Shown here piece by piece: positions 11,945-20,679 of a stretch of DNA of 40,480 nt. Every line of letters begins with the position of its first letter. The first letter of the stretch is position 1. Position numbers and translations under genes: made by a program. The stretch comes from a virus: the IMG/VR virus record IMGVR_UViG_3300034200_000774, positions 1 to 40,480 of that record. One strand, given 5' to 3'. The notes under the pieces were generated by a model. The model was not told where the DNA came from. It worked only from the letters and a program-made list of their open reading frames with translations, and did not search any database.

Positions 11945-14077
11945 GTGAAAACGTCAACGTGTATGGATGAAAAAAATCAAGAAATTATCGAGAAAGTCTT
12001 AGCCTATAAGTTGGAGGAACATCCGACGCTTCCGCTGCCGAATAAGCGGCAAAGGATGGAGATGATCCAGAACATTGGCCCGGAGAAGGTACTCGACTTG
12101 TTCTTGATGCGGGAGAACAAGATTAAGGCGGAACTGAACGATCCCATGCGGTATGGGCACGAACTGCCTCACTGGCCGGATGCGGATAAGCTCTTGGGCC
12201 GCTATAATGAACTGGTCGTCCTTGGTGGGAACAGATGCCTGGCTGGCGAGACGGAGATGATTGACGCAAAGACCGGCAAGAAAATGCGCCTAGATGCCAT
12301 CAGGAAGCCGTTCCATGTTTTGTCGATTGATGAGCAAACGCAGCAGGTTGTTGTGGCTGAAGCTGAGGTGCCATTTAAAAAGGCCAAGGCCGACTTGTTT
12401 GAAGTAAAGACAAACCTTGGGAGGCCGGTTGTTTGTTCTGGGGCGCACTTGGTAATGTGCAAGGATAAAACATGGGCTCCCATTTCAAGTCTGGCTGCTG
12501 GGTCAAAACTGTTTCATCCCATAGAAGATCTTGAAGTGGTTTCCATAGAGTTTGTGCGGAATGACTTTGTGTGGGATTTCACCGTTCCAGTATATCATAA
12601 CTACCTTCATGCAACGATAACACATCATAACAGTGGAAAAACTGAGTTTGCCGCCAAACGTATGGCCCAAGCTTTCATCGGCACGGACCTCAATGGCCAG
12701 GCGCCGGACTGGGTAAAAGAGCGTCACGGTAAGCGTAACATCCGCATCTGGTGCCTGCACACTACCCACATGACCAGCGTCTCTGCGCAGCAGAACGTCT
12801 TCTATAAGTACCTGCCGCCTGAGATACGCAACATTAAGCGAACTAATCATACGCAGATTAGCTTTAGCCAGAAGAACGGGTTCAGCGACAATACGGCCGT
12901 GTATATGGGTAACCAGATCTGGTTCCTCAACTACGCCCAGGACATCAAGGTCGTCGAAGGTGGCGAGGTAGACTACGTTTGGTGCGACGAACTTGTCCCA
13001 CAGAACTGGCTTGAGACGCTTCGCTACCGTTTGGTCACTCGGTCCGGCAAGCTTATCGTCACCTTTACGCCGGTGCAGGGCTACACCCAGGTCGTGAAGG
13101 AGTACATCAACAGCGCCAAGGTTACCGTTAGCCGCCCATCTCCATTGCTACCCAATCACAACGTCCTAACCGTTCCCAAGGGCGAGATGCCCTACCAAGC
13201 TGAGAACCTCTACGGACGACACGCCTGCATCTGGTATCATACCGAATTAAACCCGTATAACAACTGGGAGCGCATGAAGCAGGAGCTTTCGGGGCGCTCT
13301 AGCCATGACATCAAGATCCGCGCTTATGGTTGGGCAGATCAGACGGCTGGCTCTGAGTTCCCCATGTTTGGCGACCACAACCTGTGGAAAGGTGACGCCG
13401 AAGAGGTCATCCCCGAGGGTAGCAACTACATGGCCATCGATCCAGCAGGAGCGCGTAACTGGTTCATGCTTTGGGCTAGAGTAGATAAGCACGGTATACT
13501 ATGGGTCTATCGTGAATGGCCCGATCAAAGCTACGGTGAATGGGCGCTGCCTAGTGACAAGCCCGACGGTCGAGCTGGCCCGGCACAGAAGGCGGGTGCA
13601 GGCCGTGGAGTCAACGAGTACACCGAGCTTATCTGGAGCCTTGAGACTGCCGGTGACAAGCGTGAGATGATCGTGGACCGCTGGATTGACCCTAGAACCG
13701 CTGGCACAGAGACGATCACTAAAGACGGCGGTGTCACCGTGCTTGATTTGCTTAGTCAGGCTGATAATCCGCTCATATTTACTCCTGCCGCAGCCCTGCC
13801 AATTGAAGAGCGGGTGCTATTAATCAATGATCTTTTGTCATGGGACAGAGAAAAACCAATGGAAAAAGGAGTAAACCATCCAAAACTGATGATACATGAG
13901 TCTTGTCAGAACTTAATTTATAGTTTAAAGGAATGGACTGGACAAGATGGACAAAAAGGTGCTAGTAAAGATCCTATCGACGCTTTAGGCTATATGGTTG
14001 TCATGCAGCCAGCCTATTTTGGCGGCTTAGATTGGGAAAAACAATCTAAACGAATGTCTATGACAGGAAGTTATTAA
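11945..14077 (+). CDS. terL: Terminase large subunit with an embedded intein
   Basis: The 710-residue precursor is the packaging motor ATPase/nuclease. Removal of the 132-residue intein gives a 578-residue terminase. Extein motifs are LVVLGGNR joined to SGKTEFAAKRM (Walker A), GGEVDYVWCDELVP (Walker B with catalytic Glu), and KLIVTFTPVQGYT (coupling motif). The nuclease-domain acids are YMAIDPAGARNW, VDRWIDPR and a late KDPIDALGYMV. The GTG at 11945 and the ATG at 11963 are both possible starts; neither has an SD. Base composition shifts to AT-rich from about 13770, suggesting recombination in the nuclease domain. It is followed two bases later by the portal gene. Confidence 0.92.
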   Translation: MKTSTCMDEKNQEIIEKVLAYKLEEHPTLPLPNKRQRMEMIQNIGPEKVLDLFLMRENKIKAELNDPMRYGHELPHWPDADKLLGRYNELVVLGGNRCLAGETEMIDAKTGKKMRLDAIRKPFHVLSIDEQTQQVVVAEAEVPFKKAKADLFEVKTNLGRPVVCSGAHLVMCKDKTWAPISSLAAGSKLFHPIEDLEVVSIEFVRNDFVWDFTVPVYHNYLHATITHHNSGKTEFAAKRMAQAFIGTDLNGQAPDWVKERHGKRNIRIWCLHTTHMTSVSAQQNVFYKYLPPEIRNIKRTNHTQISFSQKNGFSDNTAVYMGNQIWFLNYAQDIKVVEGGEVDYVWCDELVPQNWLETLRYRLVTRSGKLIVTFTPVQGYTQVVKEYINSAKVTVSRPSPLLPNHNVLTVPKGEMPYQAENLYGRHACIWYHTELNPYNNWERMKQELSGRSSHDIKIRAYGWADQTAGSEFPMFGDHNLWKGDAEEVIPEGSNYMAIDPAGARNWFMLWARVDKHGILWVYREWPDQSYGEWALPSDKPDGRAGPAQKAGAGRGVNEYTELIWSLETAGDKREMIVDRWIDPRTAGTETITKDGGVTVLDLLSQADNPLIFTPAAALPIEERVLLINDLLSWDREKPMEKGVNHPKLMIHESCQNLIYSLKEWTGQDGQKGASKDPIDALGYMVVMQPAYFGGLDWEKQSKRMSMTGSY
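12236..12631 (+). mobile_element. Mini-intein (132 aa) in the Walker A motif of TerL
   Basis: The element begins with Cys (CLAGETEM, block A) and ends THHN directly before Ser (block G: penultimate His, terminal Asn, Ser+1). Between them are a block B-like GRPVVCSGAHLVM with the conserved His and Ser in place of the usual Thr three residues before it, then WAPISSLAAGS, and a block F WDFTVPVYHNYLHA. There is no LAGLIDADG or HNH endonuclease, so it is a class 1 mini-intein that cannot home by itself. Removal rebuilds GGNR-SGKTE exactly. Until it splices, TerL has no P-loop, so packaging depends on splicing. Confidence 0.93.
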
Positions 14078-14078
14078 C

Positions 14079-16184
14079 ATGATCTCACCAGTTGACCCTT
14101 TAGCTATTGCTTCTGATACGCCTGACATCGGCGAGCTATTGAGCGAGTACAACCGCTCGATGATTAACTCGTCACAGGGCAACTTGGTGACGAAGTTTGA
14201 TAACATCCGTTTTGCTCGGTGGGCAGGACAGACTGATGACGGGAAAAAGCATAGTGATTCCCGTCCAGAAGGCAGCCCGGCTTGGCCGTTTGAAGGTGCG
14301 AGCGACGTTCGTAACCGTCTCATCGACTCTTCCTGCAACGAGCTGTCAGCACTGCTTGTTACGGCCTTTCAGCGTGCAACCATCCGGGCATCTGGTGTGA
14401 CGCTTGACGATGCGCCAGTAAGCGGCATTGCGACGAACCTTTTGCACTGGATTCGCGACTCTAAGATGCCGCAGGAGCTTCGTAAAGAAGCCGAGCTTGG
14501 AGCGCAGTACGCTTTGCAGTACGGCTGGAGCGCGTTCTTTGTAGGCTGGCAGCAGAACATCAGCAAGCGTACACAGGAAATTACCGCTGAAGAGCTTTTT
14601 CAGATGGCTGCGCAGGCACAGGGATCTGTGTTGGCCGAGTTGCCACAGATGATCTTGGACGCTCCAGATCAAGCTGCTGCGATACTTCAAGCTGCAATTC
14701 CTGATCTGGATGAGGCAAACGCCAAGCGCATGGTCAATGAGATGGCGACGACTGGTCGTGCGACGTACGACCAAGAGTACGTCAGCCGCAATCTTCCCGA
14801 GATCGTTGCGCTTAAGCCCTGGGATGAAATTATCGTTCCGCCAGAGACGGCTGACTTGCAGCGATCACGGGTCATCTACCGTAGGACATGGATGTCCGAG
14901 GTTGAGTTGCGCGAGAAGATTACCACAGAAGGCTGGGATCCAGACTGGGTTGAGCGTGCGCTTCAACAGATTGGCAAGAGCAGCACCTTCTACAATATCA
15001 ACCTGCTCCCAACAACGACCATGTTGGTTTACAACGGCGTAAACTACATGAACATGGTGGAGGTTGTTTATGCTTACACGAAAAGCCTCGACGGAAAAGC
15101 TCCCGCCATCTACTTCACCGTTTTTTGTCCGCAAGCTGCGTCCAATCGAAAAGAAGATGCAGCCTCGTGGGCTATCCATCAGCGACTTGATTACGCTCAC
15201 GGCGAATACCCGTTTGTTGAATTCCGTCGTGAACAGTTGCGCCGCGCTATTACTGATACTCGTGGTATACCCGAGTTGGCTAGCACTGATCAAGACGAAG
15301 TCAAGGCCCAGCACGATTCGATCCGGGATCATACTGCCTTCTCGACTCTACCTCCCATCAAAGTCGTCAAACGAATTGGTGCCATCAACAAAGTGGGCCC
15401 AGGAGTACAGTTGCCTGTCGTAAGTCCTACGGACTACAGCTTCATGGAGCCACCTGCGCGTGAGCCCACGGTGGCGTTTAACTTGATCAACCGAGTTGAG
15501 GCTAATCATGCAGCTTACTTTGGCACGATTAACCCACTTGTGCCACCGGCCAAGACGCAGATGTTGCAGCAGTTGCTGGTGAACAGTTGGCTCTTAAGCT
15601 GGCGTAACATCTACCGGCAGATGTTTGCATTGTGCTGCCAGTACATGAGCCCGGAAGAGATCTTGCGTGTTACCGGCGGTCAGTTGCCGCAGAGCTTGTC
15701 CGAGATACACAACGAGTTCGACCTTAACGTCCGCTTTGACGTGATGGACATGGACAAGGAGTACATCGCGCAGAAGATCGACTTCCTAACCAAGGTCGCG
15801 CAACTCGACACAGGCGGCGTGCTTAACAGAACTCGCCTCACTGAGATGATGATTCAAGCTATCGCGCCTGAAATGGCAAGCGAGCTCATCGTCAACCAGC
15901 AGCAGGCTAGTGTGCAAATGTTTAAGGACGTCCAGAGTGATATTGGCATGATGCTCCTTGGCAACGAGGCGCTGTACCAAGAGAACGACCCAGCTGCACA
16001 GACCAAGCTGCAATACGCGCAACAGGTGCTGCAGTCTAACCCGAAAGCGCAGGCTGCGTTGCAGCAGGACGAGAACTTTAAGGCGCTGTTTGAGAACTAC
16101 GTTAAGAGCCTGCAAATGTCAGTTATGCAGCAGCAAAACGCGCAAATTGGCCGGATTGGTGTAACTCCTGTATCACAACAATGA
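14079..16184 (+). CDS. Portal protein
   Basis: A 701-residue protein directly after terL, in the normal position and size of podovirus-type portals (the dodecameric DNA channel at one head vertex). Recognisable portal-like parts are an N-terminal WPFEGASDVRNRLID segment, a long wing/stem region with YALQYGWSAFFVGW, the EFRREQLRRAITDTRGIPEL helix preceding AQHDSIRD, and a Gln/Ala-rich C-terminal helix (barrel). Family assignment rests on context and these segments. The stop overlaps the next ATG. Confidence 0.78.
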   Translation: MISPVDPLAIASDTPDIGELLSEYNRSMINSSQGNLVTKFDNIRFARWAGQTDDGKKHSDSRPEGSPAWPFEGASDVRNRLIDSSCNELSALLVTAFQRATIRASGVTLDDAPVSGIATNLLHWIRDSKMPQELRKEAELGAQYALQYGWSAFFVGWQQNISKRTQEITAEELFQMAAQAQGSVLAELPQMILDAPDQAAAILQAAIPDLDEANAKRMVNEMATTGRATYDQEYVSRNLPEIVALKPWDEIIVPPETADLQRSRVIYRRTWMSEVELREKITTEGWDPDWVERALQQIGKSSTFYNINLLPTTTMLVYNGVNYMNMVEVVYAYTKSLDGKAPAIYFTVFCPQAASNRKEDAASWAIHQRLDYAHGEYPFVEFRREQLRRAITDTRGIPELASTDQDEVKAQHDSIRDHTAFSTLPPIKVVKRIGAINKVGPGVQLPVVSPTDYSFMEPPAREPTVAFNLINRVEANHAAYFGTINPLVPPAKTQMLQQLLVNSWLLSWRNIYRQMFALCCQYMSPEEILRVTGGQLPQSLSEIHNEFDLNVRFDVMDMDKEYIAQKIDFLTKVAQLDTGGVLNRTRLTEMMIQAIAPEMASELIVNQQQASVQMFKDVQSDIGMMLLGNEALYQENDPAAQTKLQYAQQVLQSNPKAQAALQQDENFKALFENYVKSLQMSVMQQQNAQIGRIGVTPVSQQ

Positions 16185-16432
16185 CGGAAGATCAAAAGGA
16201 CGCCTTTGGCTTTTCAGGGAAAAACATTGTCTGGAGCGAAGTGCTTAAAGTTATCGAGCAGTTGCAAGAACAGCACTGGATGATGGCTATAAGTAAAGAT
16301 TGCAAAGGAGAAGATAGAATACATTCCGCAGGCCAAGCTGACGGGATTAATCTTACTTTGAGCACGCTTATTGAATTAAGAAGGCAAGCAAGAGAATTAA
16401 ATGGCTTGACTAATAACGAAGATTTGGCATAA
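16181..16432 (+). CDS. Small hypothetical protein between portal and scaffold
   Basis: An 83-residue helical protein (MTEDQKDAFGFSGKNIVWSE). A family of similar small proteins of unknown role (VLKVIEQLQEQHWMMAIS... LSTLIELRRQA) is common next to portal genes. It is more AT-rich than its neighbours. It overlaps the portal stop by four bases. Confidence 0.5.
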   Translation: MTEDQKDAFGFSGKNIVWSEVLKVIEQLQEQHWMMAISKDCKGEDRIHSAGQADGINLTLSTLIELRRQARELNGLTNNEDLA

Positions 16433-16495
16433 CGCCACTAGCGGGCTAACCAGCGCTACTGGTTTGATTATATAAAGGACTTGCTACCTATTAGC
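16433..16495 (+). promoter_or_regulatory. Hairpin and TATATAA-containing spacer before scaffold gene
   Basis: AACCAG (16448-16453) and CTGGTT (16459-16464) form a 6-bp hairpin with a five-base loop, followed by TGATTATATAAAGGA. This could be a weak terminator or processing site followed by a -10-like TATATA for the scaffold/capsid transcript. No good -35 was seen. Confidence 0.35.
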
Positions 16496-17494
16496 ATGAA
16501 CGAAGCACAAACACAGCCTGACGCCGGGAGTCAGGAGGAAGGAACGACACCCGTTGCATCAAAACTCGGTTTGCTGGATCAGCAAAGTCTCAGTGACTTG
16601 CTTAAATCTGGTTTCCTTGACGAGAAGGAGGCAGCTCCGGCCACACAGGAGCAGGCTGAACCTGAAGTTGAAGCTGAGGAGCCAATTGTGGACTCGGAAG
16701 CTGAAGCTGAGGCGCCAGCCGATCAGCCCATTGAAGAAGAAGCTGAAGCTGAAGAAAGTTCGTTAAGCAAGGGCGTACAGAAGCGTATCAACAAATTAGT
16801 TGCTGCGAAGAAGGCCGCTCAAGCTGAACTGGAAGCGCAAAAGGCCCGTCTGTCTGAGTTGCAGAGGGAGCTAGAGACTGCAAAGTCTTCGGCCCCGGCA
16901 AAGCAGGTGGACGTATCTGACGCAGTCGAACGCTTGTCTACCATCGAACAGGTGAAAGAGGAGCGCCAGAGAGCGTTGGATGTCATTTTGTGGTGCGAAG
17001 AGAACCCAGACGGAGGAGTAATTACCCTGCCGGATGGAACTGAGAAGGATTTAACTGATCAGGAAGTTCGCAGCATGAAACGATTGGCGATTCGGCGCAA
17101 GGAAATCGAGCTGCCAGCCCGCGAAGAGTACCTGCAACAGCAGACGTACGTCGAGGGTGAAGTGGTGAAAGACTTTCCTTGGTGGAGCAAGCCAGAGACT
17201 GAAGAGTACCAAACTGCTCAACAGATTCTGCGTGAGTTCCCAGAGCTGAAGAAGCGCAGGGCAGACTGGAAGCATGTTGCTGGACTACTTGTTATGGGCA
17301 TCAAAGCCTATGGCGAGAAGAAGGCACAGAAGAAGCCGGTTGCACCCATTAAACGCGCCCCTGCACAGCCGTCTATTAAGGCAGCTCCGGCAAGGACGAC
17401 CCAGACGGATCTTCAGAAAGCCAAGCAATCGTTCGTTAGGAACAATTCAAGAGATGGGATGACTGACGTGATTAAAGCAATGGGACTTGTGTAA
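16496..17494 (+). CDS. Scaffolding protein (head assembly)
   Basis: A 332-residue, very acidic and Ala/Glu-rich protein just before the capsid gene, the standard place for scaffold. The N-terminal third is disordered with AEAEAP/EEEAEAEE runs. A long coiled coil follows (KRINKLVAAKKAAQAELEAQ), and the C-terminus is basic (KKAQKKPVAPIKRAP then QSFVRNNSRDGM), which in scaffolds binds the capsid protein. The start is ATG 16496; the longer in-frame start at 16481 would be TTG. There is no SD. Confidence 0.75.
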   Translation: MNEAQTQPDAGSQEEGTTPVASKLGLLDQQSLSDLLKSGFLDEKEAAPATQEQAEPEVEAEEPIVDSEAEAEAPADQPIEEEAEAEESSLSKGVQKRINKLVAAKKAAQAELEAQKARLSELQRELETAKSSAPAKQVDVSDAVERLSTIEQVKEERQRALDVILWCEENPDGGVITLPDGTEKDLTDQEVRSMKRLAIRRKEIELPAREEYLQQQTYVEGEVVKDFPWWSKPETEEYQTAQQILREFPELKKRRADWKHVAGLLVMGIKAYGEKKAQKKPVAPIKRAPAQPSIKAAPARTTQTDLQKAKQSFVRNNSRDGMTDVIKAMGLV

Positions 17495-17529
17495 GTCCTT
17501 AACAATCAAACTTAGTTTTACTCTTATTT

Positions 17530-18585
17530 ATGGCTATTCTTACTGAACCCCAACTTAGCGGTCGCGGTCTACGCGAAGATCTGATGGACATGATTGCGCT
17601 CGTTGACGCAAAGGACACTCCTTTTACGTCGATGGCTCGCAAAGGCAGCAAGCCCGGGAATATGTACTTCCGCTGGCAGTCTGACTCGCTTCCTACCCCT
17701 CAGGTAGGTGGTGTTGTGGACGGCACGGACGTTTCCAGCTACGACAACTACGTTGTTGGCTACCGCGCTGAACTCGCAAACTACGCACAGGTGTTCCGCC
17801 GTGCAGTGCGCGTGTCCAAGCTCACCCAGGACATCGCTGATGTCGCAGGTGTGCGTGACGAACTGGCTGACAACGTCAGCAAGGGCATCACTGGCATCAA
17901 GCGTGACATGGAAGCGACCTTCACGTCGAACCAGCTCTCGCAGCAGGACAATGGCACGACTCAGGCCTACCGCACCGCTGGTGTGCAGACCTGGATCAGC
18001 AACGCTGGTACTGGCACGCCTACTCCCGGAGACATCCCTTCGCAGTTCCGTACTCCTCTGACCTCGATCCTTACTGGTGCATCCAGCGGATTGACGGACG
18101 CAGGTGTGCAGGGACTTCTGAAGTCGATCTTCGACCAGACTGGCCACTACACCAGCTTCGACGCCATCGTCGGAACTGACCTGAAGCGTGCTTTCACCGG
18201 CTTGCTCGGAACGACGGCTCTAACCACGGTCAGCAACTCCAGCAACACGCTTGCTGCTGGTGCTACCAAGGTGCAGACCTTCCAGCGTGACGCTGCGGCT
18301 GACACCTTCATCCAGAGCTTGGACGTGTTCCAGGGTGACTTCGGAACGGTGCGTCTGCATCCTTCCACGTTCATCGGAACCGTGTCCGGCACGACCTGGA
18401 CGCCTGCACCTTACAAAGGTCTTGTGCTTGACATGAATCTCATCGAGGTTCGCTACGGCGGAAACGTCGCTAACGTCACTGCACTGCCAGATTACGGTGG
18501 TGGCCCTGCTCGCCTCATTGAGGCAGTTGCTGGTTTGGTTGTCGGCAACCCGCTCGGCCTTGGGAAATTCGACTACTCCTCCTAG
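17530..18585 (+). CDS. Major capsid protein (SU10/DUF5309-like, HK97 fold)
   Basis: A 351-residue protein following the scaffold gene. The opening GRGLREDLMDMIALVDAKDTP with a later MYFRWQSDSL matches the SU10-type major capsid family (DUF5309): a leading helix, the DTPF motif, then a W-x-x-D-x-L strand. The body is Thr/Ser-rich with high-abundance codon choice, as expected for the main virion protein. It ends at a double stop TAGTAG. A highly structured 342-bp non-coding stretch follows. The start follows an A/T-rich leader without SD. Confidence 0.88.
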   Translation: MAILTEPQLSGRGLREDLMDMIALVDAKDTPFTSMARKGSKPGNMYFRWQSDSLPTPQVGGVVDGTDVSSYDNYVVGYRAELANYAQVFRRAVRVSKLTQDIADVAGVRDELADNVSKGITGIKRDMEATFTSNQLSQQDNGTTQAYRTAGVQTWISNAGTGTPTPGDIPSQFRTPLTSILTGASSGLTDAGVQGLLKSIFDQTGHYTSFDAIVGTDLKRAFTGLLGTTALTTVSNSSNTLAAGATKVQTFQRDAAADTFIQSLDVFQGDFGTVRLHPSTFIGTVSGTTWTPAPYKGLVLDMNLIEVRYGGNVANVTALPDYGGGPARLIEAVAGLVVGNPLGLGKFDYSS

Positions 18586-18927
18586 TAGTTGTTGATCGGT
18601 GACACCTACTTTAGTGGTGTATGTGACCGTTCCCGCAGTATACTAGGACGGATCGAACGCCGGAAGCCCGCTAGGCGTGACACTCTGGAGAGACAGAGAT
18701 TATAGACCTGTCAAGGCTAGTGCAAAAGCATCCTCAAACCGATGGGTCACTTATTGCGACACCTGCTCGGCGGCTCCATGCCGCTAAGCATTGATTGGGT
18801 TTATTCCTGTCAATGAAGTGGTGTGACTAGCTGGAGAGACAGCCTCGTCGGCAACGCGACATGAAGCGTTGTGGGGAACGCACCTCTTAGTGGCGTGACA
18901 CCTCGGAGAGACGGGGACAATTTTACT
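18586..18927 (+). ncRNA. Structured region with three GAGAGA-loop hairpins downstream of capsid gene
   Basis: This gene-free 342-base stretch contains at least three copies of a two-hairpin unit. Second hairpins are CTCTG-GAGAGA-CAGAG (18683-18698), GCTG-GAGAGA-CAGC (18830-18843) and CCTCG-GAGAGA-CGGGG (18901-18916): the loop is constant and the stems differ with compensating changes. Each is preceded by TGAC and a first hairpin (for example ACGCC/GGCGT in unit 1 and ACGC/GCGT in unit 3). Further stems are ACACC/GGTGT near 18601-18620 and GCGGC/GCCGC at 18770-18784. The pattern says the RNA fold is selected. Its function is unknown; termination, processing, protein binding or antitermination are options. 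Confidence 0.6.
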
Positions 18928-19272
18928 ATGATTACAATTCCTACTGATTTAGTGCCGCAGCTTGAGCAAGAATTGCGTAAAGGCTGGCAGAAGAACCGTA
19001 TTGAAGCGGAAGTTCAAGCCAAGCAAAACGAAAAGATCAATAAGCAGAAGCATAGGTCAATAGAAGGATTGGGTCAGCTTACCGCAAGGATTCCTCCCAC
19101 GGCGTATCACTTTTGGGGACAGAAGCTCGGATACGAGTGTTGGAACGATAAAGCGTTCATGGATGAGTTTTTGCGTGACAATCCTGAGTGTCGAGTCAAT
19201 AGTGGAGGGACTAAAGAAATCCACGTTGGCTGGACACCAACCAATGTTCGTTCCCGTACCGTTTATCAATGA
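18928..19272 (+). CDS. Conserved phage head-region protein
   Basis: A 114-residue protein. Its core, SIEGLGQLTARIPPTAYHFW followed by GQKLGYECWNDKAFMDEFL and RDNPECRVNSGGTKEIHVGW, is a conserved block in small proteins found after capsid genes in many podovirus-like phages. Its function is not known to me; a virion or assembly role is likely from position. The ATG at 18928 lies 11 bases after the third GAGAGA hairpin, so that hairpin may affect its translation. The stop overlaps the next gene. Confidence 0.65.
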   Translation: MITIPTDLVPQLEQELRKGWQKNRIEAEVQAKQNEKINKQKHRSIEGLGQLTARIPPTAYHFWGQKLGYECWNDKAFMDEFLRDNPECRVNSGGTKEIHVGWTPTNVRSRTVYQ

Positions 19273-20477
19273 AGACCGTTCCGTTTAGCGACATTCTTGC
19301 TTCTGTCTGCCAACTTGTTGGTCTGGATCGCGCTACGCTAAACGATAAGTCTTTTGGCGCAATACGCGACTTTACGAGTCGCCGGTTGTCGGTTGTGTGG
19401 GATCGTGAGGAGTGGCCTGATGTGCAAAGATACATGTACACTTGGCCTGGGATGCCAGTGTCCTCGATTGAGTCTGGGTTAAACATTCTTGCGTCGGAAA
19501 GCAATGTGCCGCTTTCGACCGAAGACGGCGAAGACTTCTTTACCGAGAACGAGCTTAACACGAACACGACTCGGATTAACTTTGACACAAACTTCAAGCG
19601 GATTTACCTGCAAGACTTTTTGCATGACAGGTACAAGCTGGGCACAGTTGGCGAGTCGTATGTGAAGTTCTTGAACCCGTTCTACGGCTCCGTGGATGAC
19701 GGTCCGCTGACCTCCGTTGGCGAGAACCAATACAACTTCACTTACTCAACAGCCACCGATAGCCTCGGCGAATACATCACAAATGTCGTGATTGAGGTTG
19801 AGTTCACTAACACGAACTACTTCACCTACAACGGCCCGAATTCGCCGCTTACGACCAAGGCGTTGTTCATGGACAACCAGCAGTTGTTGATCCAGATTCC
19901 ACAGGGATCGCTGCAAGGTTTGGCTATTTACACGAACGACCCGCGGCAGACAACCAAGGCTATTCCGCTGCCGTTTATTGCGGAGGACTTTGCCGATCAG
20001 ACGCCCCAAGACTTTGGCGACGACGTTAACTACCTGCGCACTTTCAATACATCGAAGCAGTTCGTGCAGTACCGGCTTACACCGCCGCGCATGTTTGGTG
20101 TGAAGTACGACAACACATCGGTGTACTCCGCGGGGTCACAGATCTACTTTGACCTTGGCCAGAATAGCGGCAGTTATAGCATTAACGACAAGACCAAAGC
20201 CAGCAATGGCAACTTCTTCTTTGCGACGACCAACGTAACTTCCGGGGTAACGCCGGTGAACCAGACCACAGATATCTGGCAACAAGTTGAGATTCCTGCG
20301 CGGTTCAGGGATTACTTGGCCAACTCTGTTTCGTCTGACTTCCTTAAGTCTGAAGGTCGCGCTGATGAAGCTGTCGTGCTCGAGCAGTTGGCTGAGTCTG
20401 CAATTCAGCAGCAGATTGACGTTCTTATCCGCCAGCAGGCGCAAAATCAACGCCTGAACATGGCCTACACCTACTAA
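19269..20477 (+). CDS. Virion structural protein, candidate head-tail adaptor
   Basis: A 402-residue protein starting MKTVPFSDILASVCQLVGLD, with an N-terminal helical segment (FGAIRDFTSRRLSVVWDREEW) and then a long beta-rich body. The N-terminal pattern is seen in connector/tail-tube proteins that follow the capsid gene in podoviruses. The C-terminus is a Gln-rich helix (ESAIQQQIDVLIRQQAQNQR). I infer an adaptor or tail-tube role from order and length only. Confidence 0.5.
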   Translation: MKTVPFSDILASVCQLVGLDRATLNDKSFGAIRDFTSRRLSVVWDREEWPDVQRYMYTWPGMPVSSIESGLNILASESNVPLSTEDGEDFFTENELNTNTTRINFDTNFKRIYLQDFLHDRYKLGTVGESYVKFLNPFYGSVDDGPLTSVGENQYNFTYSTATDSLGEYITNVVIEVEFTNTNYFTYNGPNSPLTTKALFMDNQQLLIQIPQGSLQGLAIYTNDPRQTTKAIPLPFIAEDFADQTPQDFGDDVNYLRTFNTSKQFVQYRLTPPRMFGVKYDNTSVYSAGSQIYFDLGQNSGSYSINDKTKASNGNFFFATTNVTSGVTPVNQTTDIWQQVEIPARFRDYLANSVSSDFLKSEGRADEAVVLEQLAESAIQQQIDVLIRQQAQNQRLNMAYTY

Positions 20478-20478
20478 G

Positions 20479-20676
20479 ATGATTACGAGATTTCTAAGAA
20501 AGCGGAATCCAAATGTGGCGCTTGATGTAAATAAGAACTTTGCCCGAATTCAAGTCAGGGGAAACTCTCAAACATTTCAGTACAAAAAGACAGACATTCC
20601 AGTTTCTGCTAGAATATTGACACAAGCAGATGATTTTCTTAATACTGAATCCAGCCAGCGCCTTAACATCGGATAA
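20479..20676 (+). CDS. Small hypothetical protein
   Basis: A 65-residue basic protein (MITRFLRKRNPNVALDVNKN) one base after the previous stop. AT-rich relative to neighbours. Not recognised; position suggests a minor virion or tail assembly factor. Confidence 0.45.
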   Translation: MITRFLRKRNPNVALDVNKNFARIQVRGNSQTFQYKKTDIPVSARILTQADDFLNTESSQRLNIG

Positions 20677-20679
20677 TCC

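Noticed and set aside
18660-18920. Glycine riboswitch, suggested by GGAGAGAC
   Set aside because: Only this short string matches; the conserved second half of the glycine aptamer is absent and no glycine gene is nearby.
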